Shown: positions 34,796 to 42,566 of the stretch, in pieces
Numbering within the stretch: position 1 is the first letter of the stretch
Layout: every line of letters begins with the position of its first letter
Assembly (NCBI RefSeq): GCF_030813505.1
Contig: NZ_JAUSUE010000002.1
DNA length: 64,000 nt
DNA from: Pectinatus haikarae
GTDB taxonomy: Bacteria; Bacillota; Negativicutes; Selenomonadales; Selenomonadaceae
Reading direction: 5' to 3' (one strand)
Made by a program: the position numbers and the translations under genes
Notes under the pieces: model-generated
Told to the model about the DNA's origin: nothing
Databases searched by the model: none
Seen by the model: the letters and a program-made list of their open reading frames with translations, nothing else

Positions 34796-35026
34796 ATGTC
34801 GACATTTGAAAAAGTTAGAGATATTGTTGTAGAACAGTTAGGTGTTGAAGCAGACGATGTTAATATTGACTCCACTTTCATTGATGATTTAGGGGCTGAT
34901 TCACTTGATATTGTTGAATTGATCATGGCTTTTGAAGAAGAATTTGGTATTGAAATTCCAGATGAAGCTGCTGAAAAAATCAAAAACGTTCAGGATGTTG
35001 TAACCTATATAGACCAGAACAAATAA
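34796..35026 (+). CDS. acpP: Acyl carrier protein
   Basis: This is a 76-residue acidic carrier of growing acyl chains. The phosphopantetheine serine is in DLGADSLDIVELIMAFE (about residue 38). The start ATG 34796 follows a long purine SD (GGGAGGAGGTGAG), consistent with very high expression. A hairpin without T-run follows directly. Confidence 0.97.
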   Translation: MSTFEKVRDIVVEQLGVEADDVNIDSTFIDDLGADSLDIVELIMAFEEEFGIEIPDEAAEKIKNVQDVVTYIDQNK

Positions 35027-35039
35027 GACTCTTAATCAG

Positions 35040-35061
35040 AAGGAGGGCTTCTGCCCTCCTT
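35040..35061 (+). repeat. Stable hairpin after acpP
   Basis: AAGGAGGGC, four-base loop, GCCCTCCTT. With no T-run, it is more likely an mRNA stabiliser or processing point that raises acpP over downstream genes than a full terminator. Confidence 0.6.
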
Positions 35062-35096
35062 AACTGATAAAAGCGAAAGTGATAGGAGGAGTTATT

Positions 35097-36041
35097 TTGA
35101 TACTTCCGGAGCTTAAGATTGGCGATAAGATCGCAAAAGTACCGGTTATTCAGGGCGGCATGGCAATAAGACTGTCGACAGCTCGTCTTGCTGCAGCAGT
35201 AGCAAATGAAGGCGGTATTGGTTTGATCGCTGCGTCCGGTATGACAAATGACGAATTGAGATATGAAATTCGCTTGGCCCGTTCTTTAACATCTGGGATT
35301 ATTGGTATCAATATAATGGTAGCTGCTAAAAAATTTAGTGAATTAATGAAGACTGCTATTAAGGAAGGTATAGACCTTGTCGTTGCGGGAGCTGGTTTTT
35401 CCCGTGATATGTTTGGAATCGGCAAGGAATCGGCTACTCCTATTGTACCGATAGTATCTTCCGCTAAACTGGCGAAAATTTCACAACATCTTGGCGCTGC
35501 TGCTGTCGTGGTGGAAGGCAAAGAAGCGGGCGGACATTTGGGAACAGATATTTCGATAAAGACATTGATTCCTGAGATTCGCAATGCAGTCAGTCTGCCT
35601 ATTATTGCGGCAGGGGGAGTTCTCACGGGTCAGGATATTGTTGATTTTATAAAAATGGGAGCTAACGGTGTCCAGATGGGATCAAGGTTTGCTGCTAGTG
35701 AGGAATCAAATGCGGCACCGGCTTTAAAGGATTTTTATTTGAAGGCTGATCCCAAGGATATAGTTGTAATACAAAGTCCGGTGGGCCTTCCAGGTCGTGC
35801 CGTGCGCAATCCGTTTTCAGAAAAAATAATGCAGGGGCCTGTTCCGATTAAGCAGTGTGATAATTGTTTGAAAAATTGCAAGCATAATTTCTGTATTATA
35901 AAGGCTTTGGAAAGAGCGCAGCAGGGAGACGTTGAAACAGGATTGGTTTTTGCTGGTGAATATATTCATAAAATACAGGAGATATTACCAGTCAGGGAAA
36001 TATTTGCGCGCTTGAAACAACAGGCTGCTGAAGCGAATTAA
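35097..36041 (+). CDS. FabK-like FMN oxidoreductase with four-cysteine motif
   Basis: This is a second nitronate-monooxygenase/FabK-type TIM barrel in the fas operon, 314 residues. Common features are VPVIQGGMAIRLSTARLAAA, VVVEGKEAGGHLGTD and IAAGGVLTGQD, GANGVQMGSRF. It differs from FabK by a C-terminal cluster CDNCLKNCKHNFC (C-x2-C-x3-C-x4-C) near residue 262 that could bind zinc or an Fe-S cluster. The start is TTG 35097, six bases after GGAGGA. Its role may be an alternative enoyl reductase or unsaturated fatty acid synthesis, but that is inference. Confidence 0.82.
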   Translation: MILPELKIGDKIAKVPVIQGGMAIRLSTARLAAAVANEGGIGLIAASGMTNDELRYEIRLARSLTSGIIGINIMVAAKKFSELMKTAIKEGIDLVVAGAGFSRDMFGIGKESATPIVPIVSSAKLAKISQHLGAAAVVVEGKEAGGHLGTDISIKTLIPEIRNAVSLPIIAAGGVLTGQDIVDFIKMGANGVQMGSRFAASEESNAAPALKDFYLKADPKDIVVIQSPVGLPGRAVRNPFSEKIMQGPVPIKQCDNCLKNCKHNFCIIKALERAQQGDVETGLVFAGEYIHKIQEILPVREIFARLKQQAAEAN

Positions 36042-36057
36042 AGGCGAGGTGTATATT

Positions 36058-37299
36058 TTGGCAGACAGAGTAGTTATTACCGGTCTAGGTGCAGTTTCAC
36101 CTATTGGTATTGGCAAAAATAAGTTTTGGGAAGGGTTGCTGTCCGGAAAATCAGGCATCGGAAAAATTACGCATTTTGATGCTGCTGAATTTAAAGCTCA
36201 GATTGCGGGGCAGATTAATGATTTTGAGCCGACCGACTTTATAGATAAAAAAGAAGCAAAAAGAATGGATCGGTATACGCAATTTGCTATTACGGCTACC
36301 AGGCTTGCTTTTGAAGATGCCGGAATGGATTTGACGAAAGAAGATAAAGAACGTATAGGCGTATTTATTGGTACGGGTATCGGCGGTATAGAAACCATGC
36401 ATGAACAATATACTGTCATATTGGAAAAAGGGCCGAATAGAGTAAGTCCTTTTTGTGTGCCGATGATGATTGCGAATATGGCAACGGGTCAGACATCCAT
36501 TACTTTTGGCCTTCAGGGACCAAGTTCCTGCCCGATAACGGCATGTGCCACCGGAACTAACGCAATAGGCGATGCTATGCGAGTGATTCAAAGAGGAGAA
36601 GCTGATGTTATGGTGGCAGGGGGTACGGAAGCTTGTATATCTCCGTTGCCGGTAGCGGGCTTTGCTTCTATGAAGGCACTGTGTACGGATATGAACGATA
36701 ATCCGGAAAAAGCGTCACGTCCTTTTGATAAAAACCGCAGCGGATTTGTAATGGGTGAGGGATCAGGAATAGTTATATTAGAAAGTTTGGAGCATGCTGT
36801 TAAACGTAATGCGGAAATCTATGCGGAAGTTTCCGGTTATGCAGCTACTTCGGACGCATATCATATAACGAGTCCTGCTCCGGCGGCTATTCAGCCGGCC
36901 AGATGTTTTACACTGGCAATAAAAGATGCGGGGCTTGAGCCGGAAAATATTGACTATATAAACGCTCACGGCACGTCCACACAACTGAATGAAAGAACAG
37001 AGACCGCTGCTATAAAGAGAGCCTTTGGTGATCATGCATATAAACTGGCGGTAAGTTCAATCAAATCAATGATTGGTCATCTGCTTGGCGCTGCGGGTGG
37101 TATTGAATGTATAGCGACCGCATTGACTGTTAAAAATGATATCATGCCGGCCACTATAAATTTAGAAACTCCCGATGAAGAACTGGACCTTGATTATGTT
37201 CCTAATAAGGCCAGAAAAAAAGTTGTCAATGCAGCAATTTCCGATTCCTTGGGATTCGGTGGACATAATGCGGCGATACTTTTGAAAAAATTTAAATAA
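36058..37299 (+). CDS. fabF: Beta-ketoacyl-ACP synthase II
   Basis: FabF is the elongating condensing enzyme. The catalytic Cys is in PITACATGTNAIGDAM (about residue 165), with His in INAHGTSTQLNE (about 303) and His in SIKSMIGHLLGAAGGIE (about 340). It has 413 residues. The start is TTG 36058 (then ADRVVITGLGAVSPIG), seven bases after GAGGT; the in-frame GTG at 36049 overlaps the SD. It is followed 13 bases later by rnc. Confidence 0.95.
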   Translation: MADRVVITGLGAVSPIGIGKNKFWEGLLSGKSGIGKITHFDAAEFKAQIAGQINDFEPTDFIDKKEAKRMDRYTQFAITATRLAFEDAGMDLTKEDKERIGVFIGTGIGGIETMHEQYTVILEKGPNRVSPFCVPMMIANMATGQTSITFGLQGPSSCPITACATGTNAIGDAMRVIQRGEADVMVAGGTEACISPLPVAGFASMKALCTDMNDNPEKASRPFDKNRSGFVMGEGSGIVILESLEHAVKRNAEIYAEVSGYAATSDAYHITSPAPAAIQPARCFTLAIKDAGLEPENIDYINAHGTSTQLNERTETAAIKRAFGDHAYKLAVSSIKSMIGHLLGAAGGIECIATALTVKNDIMPATINLETPDEELDLDYVPNKARKKVVNAAISDSLGFGGHNAAILLKKFK

Positions 37300-37312
37300 G
37301 CCGGGTTTTATA

Positions 37313-38020
37313 ATGAGTCTTTCAATAGAACGTAAGGAAAATTTATTAGTTTTATCTTCACGTCTAGGCGTGAAATTTGCGGATTTATCTTTGTTGGATA
37401 CTGCTCTTACCCATACATCATATGCCAATGAAGTCAAAAACGGTGTAATCCATAATGAGCGACTGGAATTCCTTGGTGATGCTGTGCTGGAATTGGCATG
37501 CAGCACATATTTGTTTAATAAATTCCCGCAAATGCCGGAGGGTGAAATGACAAAAGCACGTGCTTCCGTTGTTTGTGAAACTACCCTGGCTGATTTATCA
37601 GCCAGGCTTGGTGTGGGAAAATATCTTTTGCTGGGCAAGGGTGAACGTATGACGGGAGGGAATAAAAGACCTTCTATCTTGGCGGATGCTTTTGAGTCGG
37701 TGATTGGTGCCATATATCTAGACCAAGGCTGGCAGACGGCGCGTATGTATATTCTTGATAAATTGGATAGTGCTCTTATTGCTGTTGAACAGGGATATAA
37801 TTTAAAAGATTATAAAACTATATTGCAGGAAGTTGTACAAAGTCACGGCGCATGTATCGAATATAAGCTGATAGATGAAACAGGGCCCGATCATGCAAAA
37901 TGTTTTCGTTTTGCTGCTGTTGTCAGCGGAAAACAAAAAGGCTTTGGCATAGGCAGCAGTAAAAAAGAAGCGGAACAGCATGCTGCTATGGAAGCATTAA
38001 AAGAATATGGAATTTTATGA
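37313..38020 (+). CDS. rnc: Ribonuclease III
   Basis: RNase III cleaves double-stranded RNA in rRNA maturation and mRNA decay. The catalytic signature is NERLEFLGDAVLELA (about residue 45), followed by PSILADAFESVIGAIYLDQG. A double-strand RNA-binding domain occupies the last 75 residues (DYKTILQEVVQSHG ... GSSKKEAEQHAAMEALKE). It has 235 residues. It is the last gene of the fas operon, an arrangement common in Firmicutes. Confidence 0.96.
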   Translation: MSLSIERKENLLVLSSRLGVKFADLSLLDTALTHTSYANEVKNGVIHNERLEFLGDAVLELACSTYLFNKFPQMPEGEMTKARASVVCETTLADLSARLGVGKYLLLGKGERMTGGNKRPSILADAFESVIGAIYLDQGWQTARMYILDKLDSALIAVEQGYNLKDYKTILQEVVQSHGACIEYKLIDETGPDHAKCFRFAAVVSGKQKGFGIGSSKKEAEQHAAMEALKEYGIL

Positions 38021-38052
38021 TTCCTCTTTTTTGCCCATAGTTTATGTAAAGT

Positions 38053-38104
38053 AATAGTCACAAGAAAGAGCAGGAAATCCTGTTTTTTCTTGTGACTATT
38101 ATTG
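38053..38104. terminator. Bidirectional terminator after rnc
   Basis: AATAGTCACAAGAAA (38053-38067) pairs with TTTCTTGTGACTATT (38086-38100), with an inner CAGG/CCTG stem. It separates convergent rnc and the serine-rich gene. Confidence 0.8.
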
Positions 38105-38130
38105 TATTGCTGATTATAATGTGACTATTT

Positions 38131-38601
38131 TTATTTATAAGAACTGTCAACGAAATTAGTGCTGTTTTGTGAGTTTTTTAGAGCAGCGTAGCCTTCATTG
38201 GAAATAGAAGTGGAATAAGCGGACCCAACTTTATTCAACGAATCGTCATCCTGATCATCGGAATCGTCATTAGTGCTGCTGTTACTGGCTTTTGGTGTAT
38301 TGGAAGTCTTAGAAGTATTTTCACTCTTAACTTTAGCTATTTCTTCATTAATTTCTTCAATTTTCTTTTCAATCTGAGCTTCCTGAGTGGAAACGGAGGT
38401 TGAAGAGGAAGATGAGGATGTACCTGAAGCCGATGAAGTTGTTAAAGACGAGGATGAGTCAGTCTGAATGGATAGCAATTCCTGCTGATATTGGCTCTTT
38501 TGTGCTTCAAGTTGAGCAACCGAACTGGAAGATGAAGTACCCGATGATGAAGAAGACGACGCAGAATAAGATGAACTGCTCGATGCTTTTGAAATATACA
38601 T
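38131..38601 (-). CDS. Serine-rich low-complexity protein with two helical modules
   Basis: This is a 156-residue protein I do not recognise. It holds two copies of a module: a serine-rich linker then a short charged coiled-coil helix (VAQLEAQKSQYQQELLSIQ at about 28-46; TQEAQIEKKIEEINEEIAKV at about 72-91). An acidic stretch (NDDSDDQDDDS) and an Asn/Ser-rich tail follow. The helices recall FlxA-like proteins, and the window is from a flagellated cell, but that is only a resemblance. There is no signal peptide. A good SD (AGGGAGTG) before the ATG supports expression. Confidence 0.75.
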   Translation of the reverse strand: MYISKASSSSSYSASSSSSSGTSSSSSVAQLEAQKSQYQQELLSIQTDSSSSLTTSSASGTSSSSSSTSVSTQEAQIEKKIEEINEEIAKVKSENTSKTSNTPKASNSSTNDDSDDQDDDSLNKVGSAYSTSISNEGYAALKNSQNSTNFVDSSYK

Positions 38602-38717
38602 GCTGCTACACTCCCTATAATTTTATTGTATACACTTATTATATCGTTTTTTTTATAAATAAAATAATAGGTGTATGCAATCATTTTATAAACAAAGTTA
38701 ATAACGGCATATGATAA

Positions 38718-38966
38718 TCAGGTATTTTTAGCCACTACTGCACCAAGCACGGCACCTATGATAGCAGCTGTGGTCACTTCACCAGTAGAATGTCCTTTAT
38801 CGTTATCTTTGTGTGAAGGTGGGTTATGACGGCGTTCTTCATGTCTGGCTGAAGGATGGGAATTGTACATCGGATGTGCTTCTGCCATTGTAGTCCCCAA
38901 TACAGTTATTACCATAAAAGACGAAAGAATAAAAGCAATTATTTTTTTCATTTTATTTCTCAGCAT
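38718..38966 (-). CDS. Small secreted protein, glycine-zipper-like C-terminus
   Basis: This is an 82-residue exported protein of unknown function. The signal peptide (MLRNKMKKIIAFILSSFMV...) has probable cleavage after TMAEA. The mature part is rich in His, Arg and Pro (HPMYNSHPSARHEERRH), which could bind metal, and ends in a short hydrophobic Gly/Ala segment (TAAIIGAVLGAVVAKNT). The start is uncertain among GTG 38975, ATG 38966 and ATG 38951. Confidence 0.6.
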   Translation of the reverse strand: MLRNKMKKIIAFILSSFMVITVLGTTMAEAHPMYNSHPSARHEERRHNPPSHKDNDKGHSTGEVTTAAIIGAVLGAVVAKNT

Positions 38967-39074
38967 ATTTATCACTCTTTCTATTAGTAAATATTTGTTT
39001 ACTGTTTATGGATAAAGTATAGCATTTGCAAAAATAAAATGTGTGACATTATTGTGACATTTGAAAATAAAGAA

Positions 39075-39105
39075 CAAAAAACGGCCTTACATAAGACCGT
39101 TTTTT
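39075..39105. terminator. Terminator of clpB
   Basis: AAAAAACGG-C-CTT, ACAT, AAG-A-CCGTTTTTT. T-runs on both strands; it lies just beyond the clpB stop. Confidence 0.88.
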
Positions 39106-39122
39106 TCTTTGGAAAAAAATAA

Positions 39123-41696
39123 CTATTCTGCTGTAAAAGTGAATTCACCATTTTCAAGACCTATTTTGGCCGTGCTGCCTTCCTTGACAGATCCCTTGAT
39201 TATTTCCTTACTGAGTGCGGTTTCAATTGTATGCGTCAATAAACGACGCAAGGGACGTGCACCAAATTGAGGATCAAAACCGTTTTCTGCCAGCTTGGTG
39301 AGAACATCGTCAGACCATGCTATATTGATTTTAACTTGCTTTTGTAAACGCTTATTCAATGTTTCAAGCAATATTGCAGCAATTTTTTTAACTTGGCTTT
39401 TTGCTAAACCTTTGAATACAATTATGTCATCAATTCTATTAAGAAATTCCGGACGAAAATAGTTTTTCAGCAATTCAAGTACGTCTTTTTTAGCCTTGGT
39501 GAAATCTGTTTCTTCCAGAATTTCATGAGATCCAAGATTGGATGTCATAATAATGATGGTATTTTTAAAATTTACGACACGGCCTTTTCCGTCAGTGAGA
39601 CGTCCATCATCAAGTATCTGGAGGAGAATATTGAATATATCTGCATGAGCTTTTTCTATTTCATCAAGTAATATAACACTGTACGGATGGCGGCGCACGG
39701 CTTCTGTAAGCTGCCCGCCTTCATCATACCCCACATAGCCCGGAGGAGCGCCGATAAGACGTGATACAGAATGCTTTTCCATATATTCGGACATATCTAT
39801 ACGAATCATCGAGCGTTCATCATCAAACAACGATTCTGCCAATGTTTTGGCAAGTTCGGTCTTGCCTACACCTGTAGGGCCGAGAAAAATAAACGAGCCG
39901 ATAGGCCGATCAGGATCTTTGATACCGGCACGAGCTCTTAGAATGGATTCGCTGACGGCCTTCACGGCCTCATCCTGTCCAATGACACGTTTATGCAGTT
40001 CATCTTCCAAGTGAATAAGTTTTTCTCGTTCTCCTGTCATCATTTTGGCTACAGGAATACCTGTCCAGCGGCTGACGACCTGAGCAATATCTTCTTCACT
40101 GACTTCTTCCTTGAGAAGACGAGAATCCTTGTTTTCCGCCATTGATTTTTCTTGAACTAAAAGTTCCTGCTGCAAAGAAGGCAGCTTGCCATATCTGAGT
40201 TCTGATGCTTTTTGCAGATCACCGTCACGTTCGGCTTTAGCCATTTCATTCTTTATATTGTCAATTTCCTGTTTTATACCGCGGGTGCGCGTGATTAGCT
40301 GCTTTTCGTGTTCCCACTGTTTTTTCCAGCCTGTTTCTTCATTTTCAGTAGCCTTTATTTCTTCGGTAAGCTTTTGCAGACGTTCCCTTGAAGGTTCATC
40401 CGTTTCCTTGGTTAAGGCCTGTTCTTCTATTTTTAACTGCAATATTTTTCTGCGTATTTCATCAAGCGGAGCAGGCATGGATTCAATTTCAGTACGAAGT
40501 TTTGCAGCTGCTTCATCTACCAGATCGATTGCCTTATCGGGCAAAAATCTGTCAGATATATAGCGATCGGAAAGAACTGCCGCAGAGATAAGAGCATTGT
40601 CACGTATTCTTACACCGTGATGGACTTCGTAACGTTCCTTCAAGCCGCGCAGGATGGAAATAGTATCTTCAACATTTGGTTCGCCTACCATTACAGGCTG
40701 AAAACGCCGTTCCAAAGCGGTATCTTTTTCGATATATTTTCGATATTCATTTAATGTAGTCGCCCCGATGCAGCGCAGTTCACCGCGAGCCAGCATTGGT
40801 TTTAAGATATTGCCGGCATCCATAGCACCTTCGGCAGCACCGGCACCGACAACAGTATGCACTTCATCGATGAAAAGAAGAATTTGTCCGTCTGATTTAG
40901 CAATTTCATTTAAAACTGCCTTCAGGCGTTCTTCAAATTCGCCGCGGAATTTCGCTCCGGCTACCAAAGAGCCAAGATCCAGCGAATATAATTTCTTATT
41001 TTTTAGAGATTCGGGAACATCACCGCCGACTATGCGTCTGGCCAGTCCTTCGACAATGGCCGTTTTGCCCACCCCAGGTTCACCGATGAGAACAGGATTA
41101 TTTTTTGTGCGGCGTGAGAGAATTTCTATAGTGCGGCGAATTTCTTCATCTCTTCCTATCACAGGGTCCAGCTTGCCGCGGCGTGCCGCATCAGTCAGAT
41201 CACGGCCATATTTTTCCAAGGATTTATATTCGCTCTCAGGATTGTCGGAGTTAACATTGTTTTTTCTGTTGGTTTTAACTATAGCTTGTATTTTTGATTT
41301 ACTGAGACCAAAATCTTTGCATAGCTTTTGGCAGCTTTCATCCGCGGCATCTATAATTGCCAAAAGCAAATGTTCAGTACTGATATATTCATCCTTCATA
41401 TTGTCAGCAATTTGACGTGCTCTTCCTAAAACCCGGGACAGTTCCACACTCATGGAAAGACGATCCTGTCCTTTTACCGCAGGGATTTTGTTAAGATTTT
41501 GCTCCAGACGGACTTTCAGCATGGGTAAATCCGTTTTGCATTCATCAAATATAGTTGCAAGGAGGCCTTCGGGTTCCTTAACAAGAGATAGTAGAACGTG
41601 AGCAGACGTTATTTCCTGATGATAATGCAATGCCGCATTTTGCTGAGAACTCTGTAATGCAGTCAAAACTTTTTGTGTATATTTTTCTTCTGGCAT
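39123..41696 (-). CDS. clpB: Protein disaggregase ClpB
   Basis: This hexameric AAA+ chaperone dissolves aggregates with DnaK. The Clp-N domain (residues 1-145) is followed by the first ATPase domain (GEPGVGKT near 204, LFIDEVHTVVGAG), a middle coiled-coil domain (about 400-530, with REKLIHLEDEL after it) and the second ATPase domain (GPTGVGKTELAKTLAE near 602, ILLDEIEKAH). The 857-residue length and the M-domain distinguish it from ClpA/ClpC. SD AGGAGGT. Promoter and a heptad operator lie 70-120 bases upstream, which suggests stress control. Confidence 0.96.
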   Translation of the reverse strand: MPEEKYTQKVLTALQSSQQNAALHYHQEITSAHVLLSLVKEPEGLLATIFDECKTDLPMLKVRLEQNLNKIPAVKGQDRLSMSVELSRVLGRARQIADNMKDEYISTEHLLLAIIDAADESCQKLCKDFGLSKSKIQAIVKTNRKNNVNSDNPESEYKSLEKYGRDLTDAARRGKLDPVIGRDEEIRRTIEILSRRTKNNPVLIGEPGVGKTAIVEGLARRIVGGDVPESLKNKKLYSLDLGSLVAGAKFRGEFEERLKAVLNEIAKSDGQILLFIDEVHTVVGAGAAEGAMDAGNILKPMLARGELRCIGATTLNEYRKYIEKDTALERRFQPVMVGEPNVEDTISILRGLKERYEVHHGVRIRDNALISAAVLSDRYISDRFLPDKAIDLVDEAAAKLRTEIESMPAPLDEIRRKILQLKIEEQALTKETDEPSRERLQKLTEEIKATENEETGWKKQWEHEKQLITRTRGIKQEIDNIKNEMAKAERDGDLQKASELRYGKLPSLQQELLVQEKSMAENKDSRLLKEEVSEEDIAQVVSRWTGIPVAKMMTGEREKLIHLEDELHKRVIGQDEAVKAVSESILRARAGIKDPDRPIGSFIFLGPTGVGKTELAKTLAESLFDDERSMIRIDMSEYMEKHSVSRLIGAPPGYVGYDEGGQLTEAVRRHPYSVILLDEIEKAHADIFNILLQILDDGRLTDGKGRVVNFKNTIIIMTSNLGSHEILEETDFTKAKKDVLELLKNYFRPEFLNRIDDIIVFKGLAKSQVKKIAAILLETLNKRLQKQVKINIAWSDDVLTKLAENGFDPQFGARPLRRLLTHTIETALSKEIIKGSVKEGSTAKIGLENGEFTFTAE

Positions 41697-41764
41697 AGTA
41701 TGTACCTCCTAATTTGACAGATTACTAATTTATAATTATTGTATTGATTTTTGATTACAATGCT

Positions 41765-41793
41765 ATTATAATAACAAAAAGTCAAAAAGTCAA
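41765..41793 (-). promoter_or_regulatory. clpB promoter
   Basis: On the minus strand: TTGACT (41793-41788), 17 bases, TATAAT (41770-41765). The leader to the ATG is about 60 bases. Confidence 0.8.
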
Positions 41794-41816
41794 ATAAAAA
41801 ATTAGACCTTTTGACT
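41780..41816. promoter_or_regulatory. Mirrored AGTCAAA heptad operator over the clpB promoter
   Basis: Direct heptads AGTCAAA (41780-41786) and AGTCAAA (41788-41794) are mirrored by TTAGACC (41802-41808) and TTTGACT (41810-41816). CtsR sites are built from the same heptad but with three-base spacing; here spacing is one base. The first pair covers the -35, as a repressor site should. Confidence 0.55.
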
Positions 41817-41920
41817 TTTTATAAATATTTTGATTGATTTATTGTTTCATGATTAATATTTTAAGTTAGTTGTTTTTTTATATAGATTAGATAACTAATT
41901 AGAGTGAATATCAGTGCAGC

Positions 41921-41948
41921 TTGTAAAATATATTAACTACTGTATAAT
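41921..41948 (+). promoter_or_regulatory. Candidate promoter of the DNA glycosylase gene
   Basis: TTGTAA (41921-41926), 16 bases, TATAAT (41943-41948), about 90 bases upstream of the ATG. Confidence 0.45.
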
Positions 41949-42042
41949 GAAATAATCATCTTAGAAAAACGGTTTCAACTATTCTTATATAGTATGGTAA
42001 GTAATAAAATTGTTAGATGTTCTGCGGGGAGGAGATTATAGT

Positions 42043-42543
42043 ATGTCAGAATGCAAGGGATTTACTCCTGTGGTAAACAGCCACTCAAAGCTTTTGATCC
42101 TTGGATCAATGCCCAGCATTGTTTCGTTGTCGCATAAACAGTATTATGCGCATCCACAGAATAGATTTTGGCGCCTTATGGCTAAATTACTGGGTTATGA
42201 GATTACACCTGTAAATTATGGGGAAAGGTTGAAAATGATTTTGGACAGGCATATTGCTTTATGGGATTCAATTGCATTTTGTGAAAGGGAAGGCAGTCTG
42301 GATTCAGCAATACAGAAAGAAACACCAAATGATTTTAATGAGTTTTTTCAAAGATATCGGAATATAAATATGTTGTGCTTTAACGGAGGCAAGGCATATC
42401 AGTGTTTTAAAAAATATAACAAACAAATTCTTGACAGCAATAAATACATAATTTATCTTTTGCCATCTACAAGTCCGGCTAATGCCCGTTTTAAAATGGA
42501 AATGCTGGAGGAAAAGTGGCAGATCATATTGAAGCAGTCCTAA
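42043..42543 (+). CDS. DNA-deoxyinosine glycosylase (uracil-DNA glycosylase superfamily)
   Basis: This 166-residue enzyme is predicted to remove deaminated purines (hypoxanthine) from DNA. The superfamily motif A variant LILGSMPS is near residue 22, YYAHPQNRFWRLM (family-typical HPxNxFW) near 38, LWDSIAFCEREGSLDSAI near 80 and the late LPSTSPANARF motif near 145. The start ATG 42043 follows GGGAGGA; an in-frame TTG at 42010 is rejected. It is monocistronic and convergent with phoR. Confidence 0.85.
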   Translation: MSECKGFTPVVNSHSKLLILGSMPSIVSLSHKQYYAHPQNRFWRLMAKLLGYEITPVNYGERLKMILDRHIALWDSIAFCEREGSLDSAIQKETPNDFNEFFQRYRNINMLCFNGGKAYQCFKKYNKQILDSNKYIIYLLPSTSPANARFKMEMLEEKWQIILKQS

Positions 42544-42566
42544 AGTCTTTTAAAATAGAAAAACTA

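Noticed and set aside
40768..41415. 215-residue frame antisense to clpB
   Set aside because: It mirrors the coding constraint of clpB on the opposite strand; no SD or independent motif.
41776..41820. Intrinsic terminator upstream of clpB
   Set aside because: No transcript is expected to end there on either strand; overlap with the clpB -35 fits an operator better.
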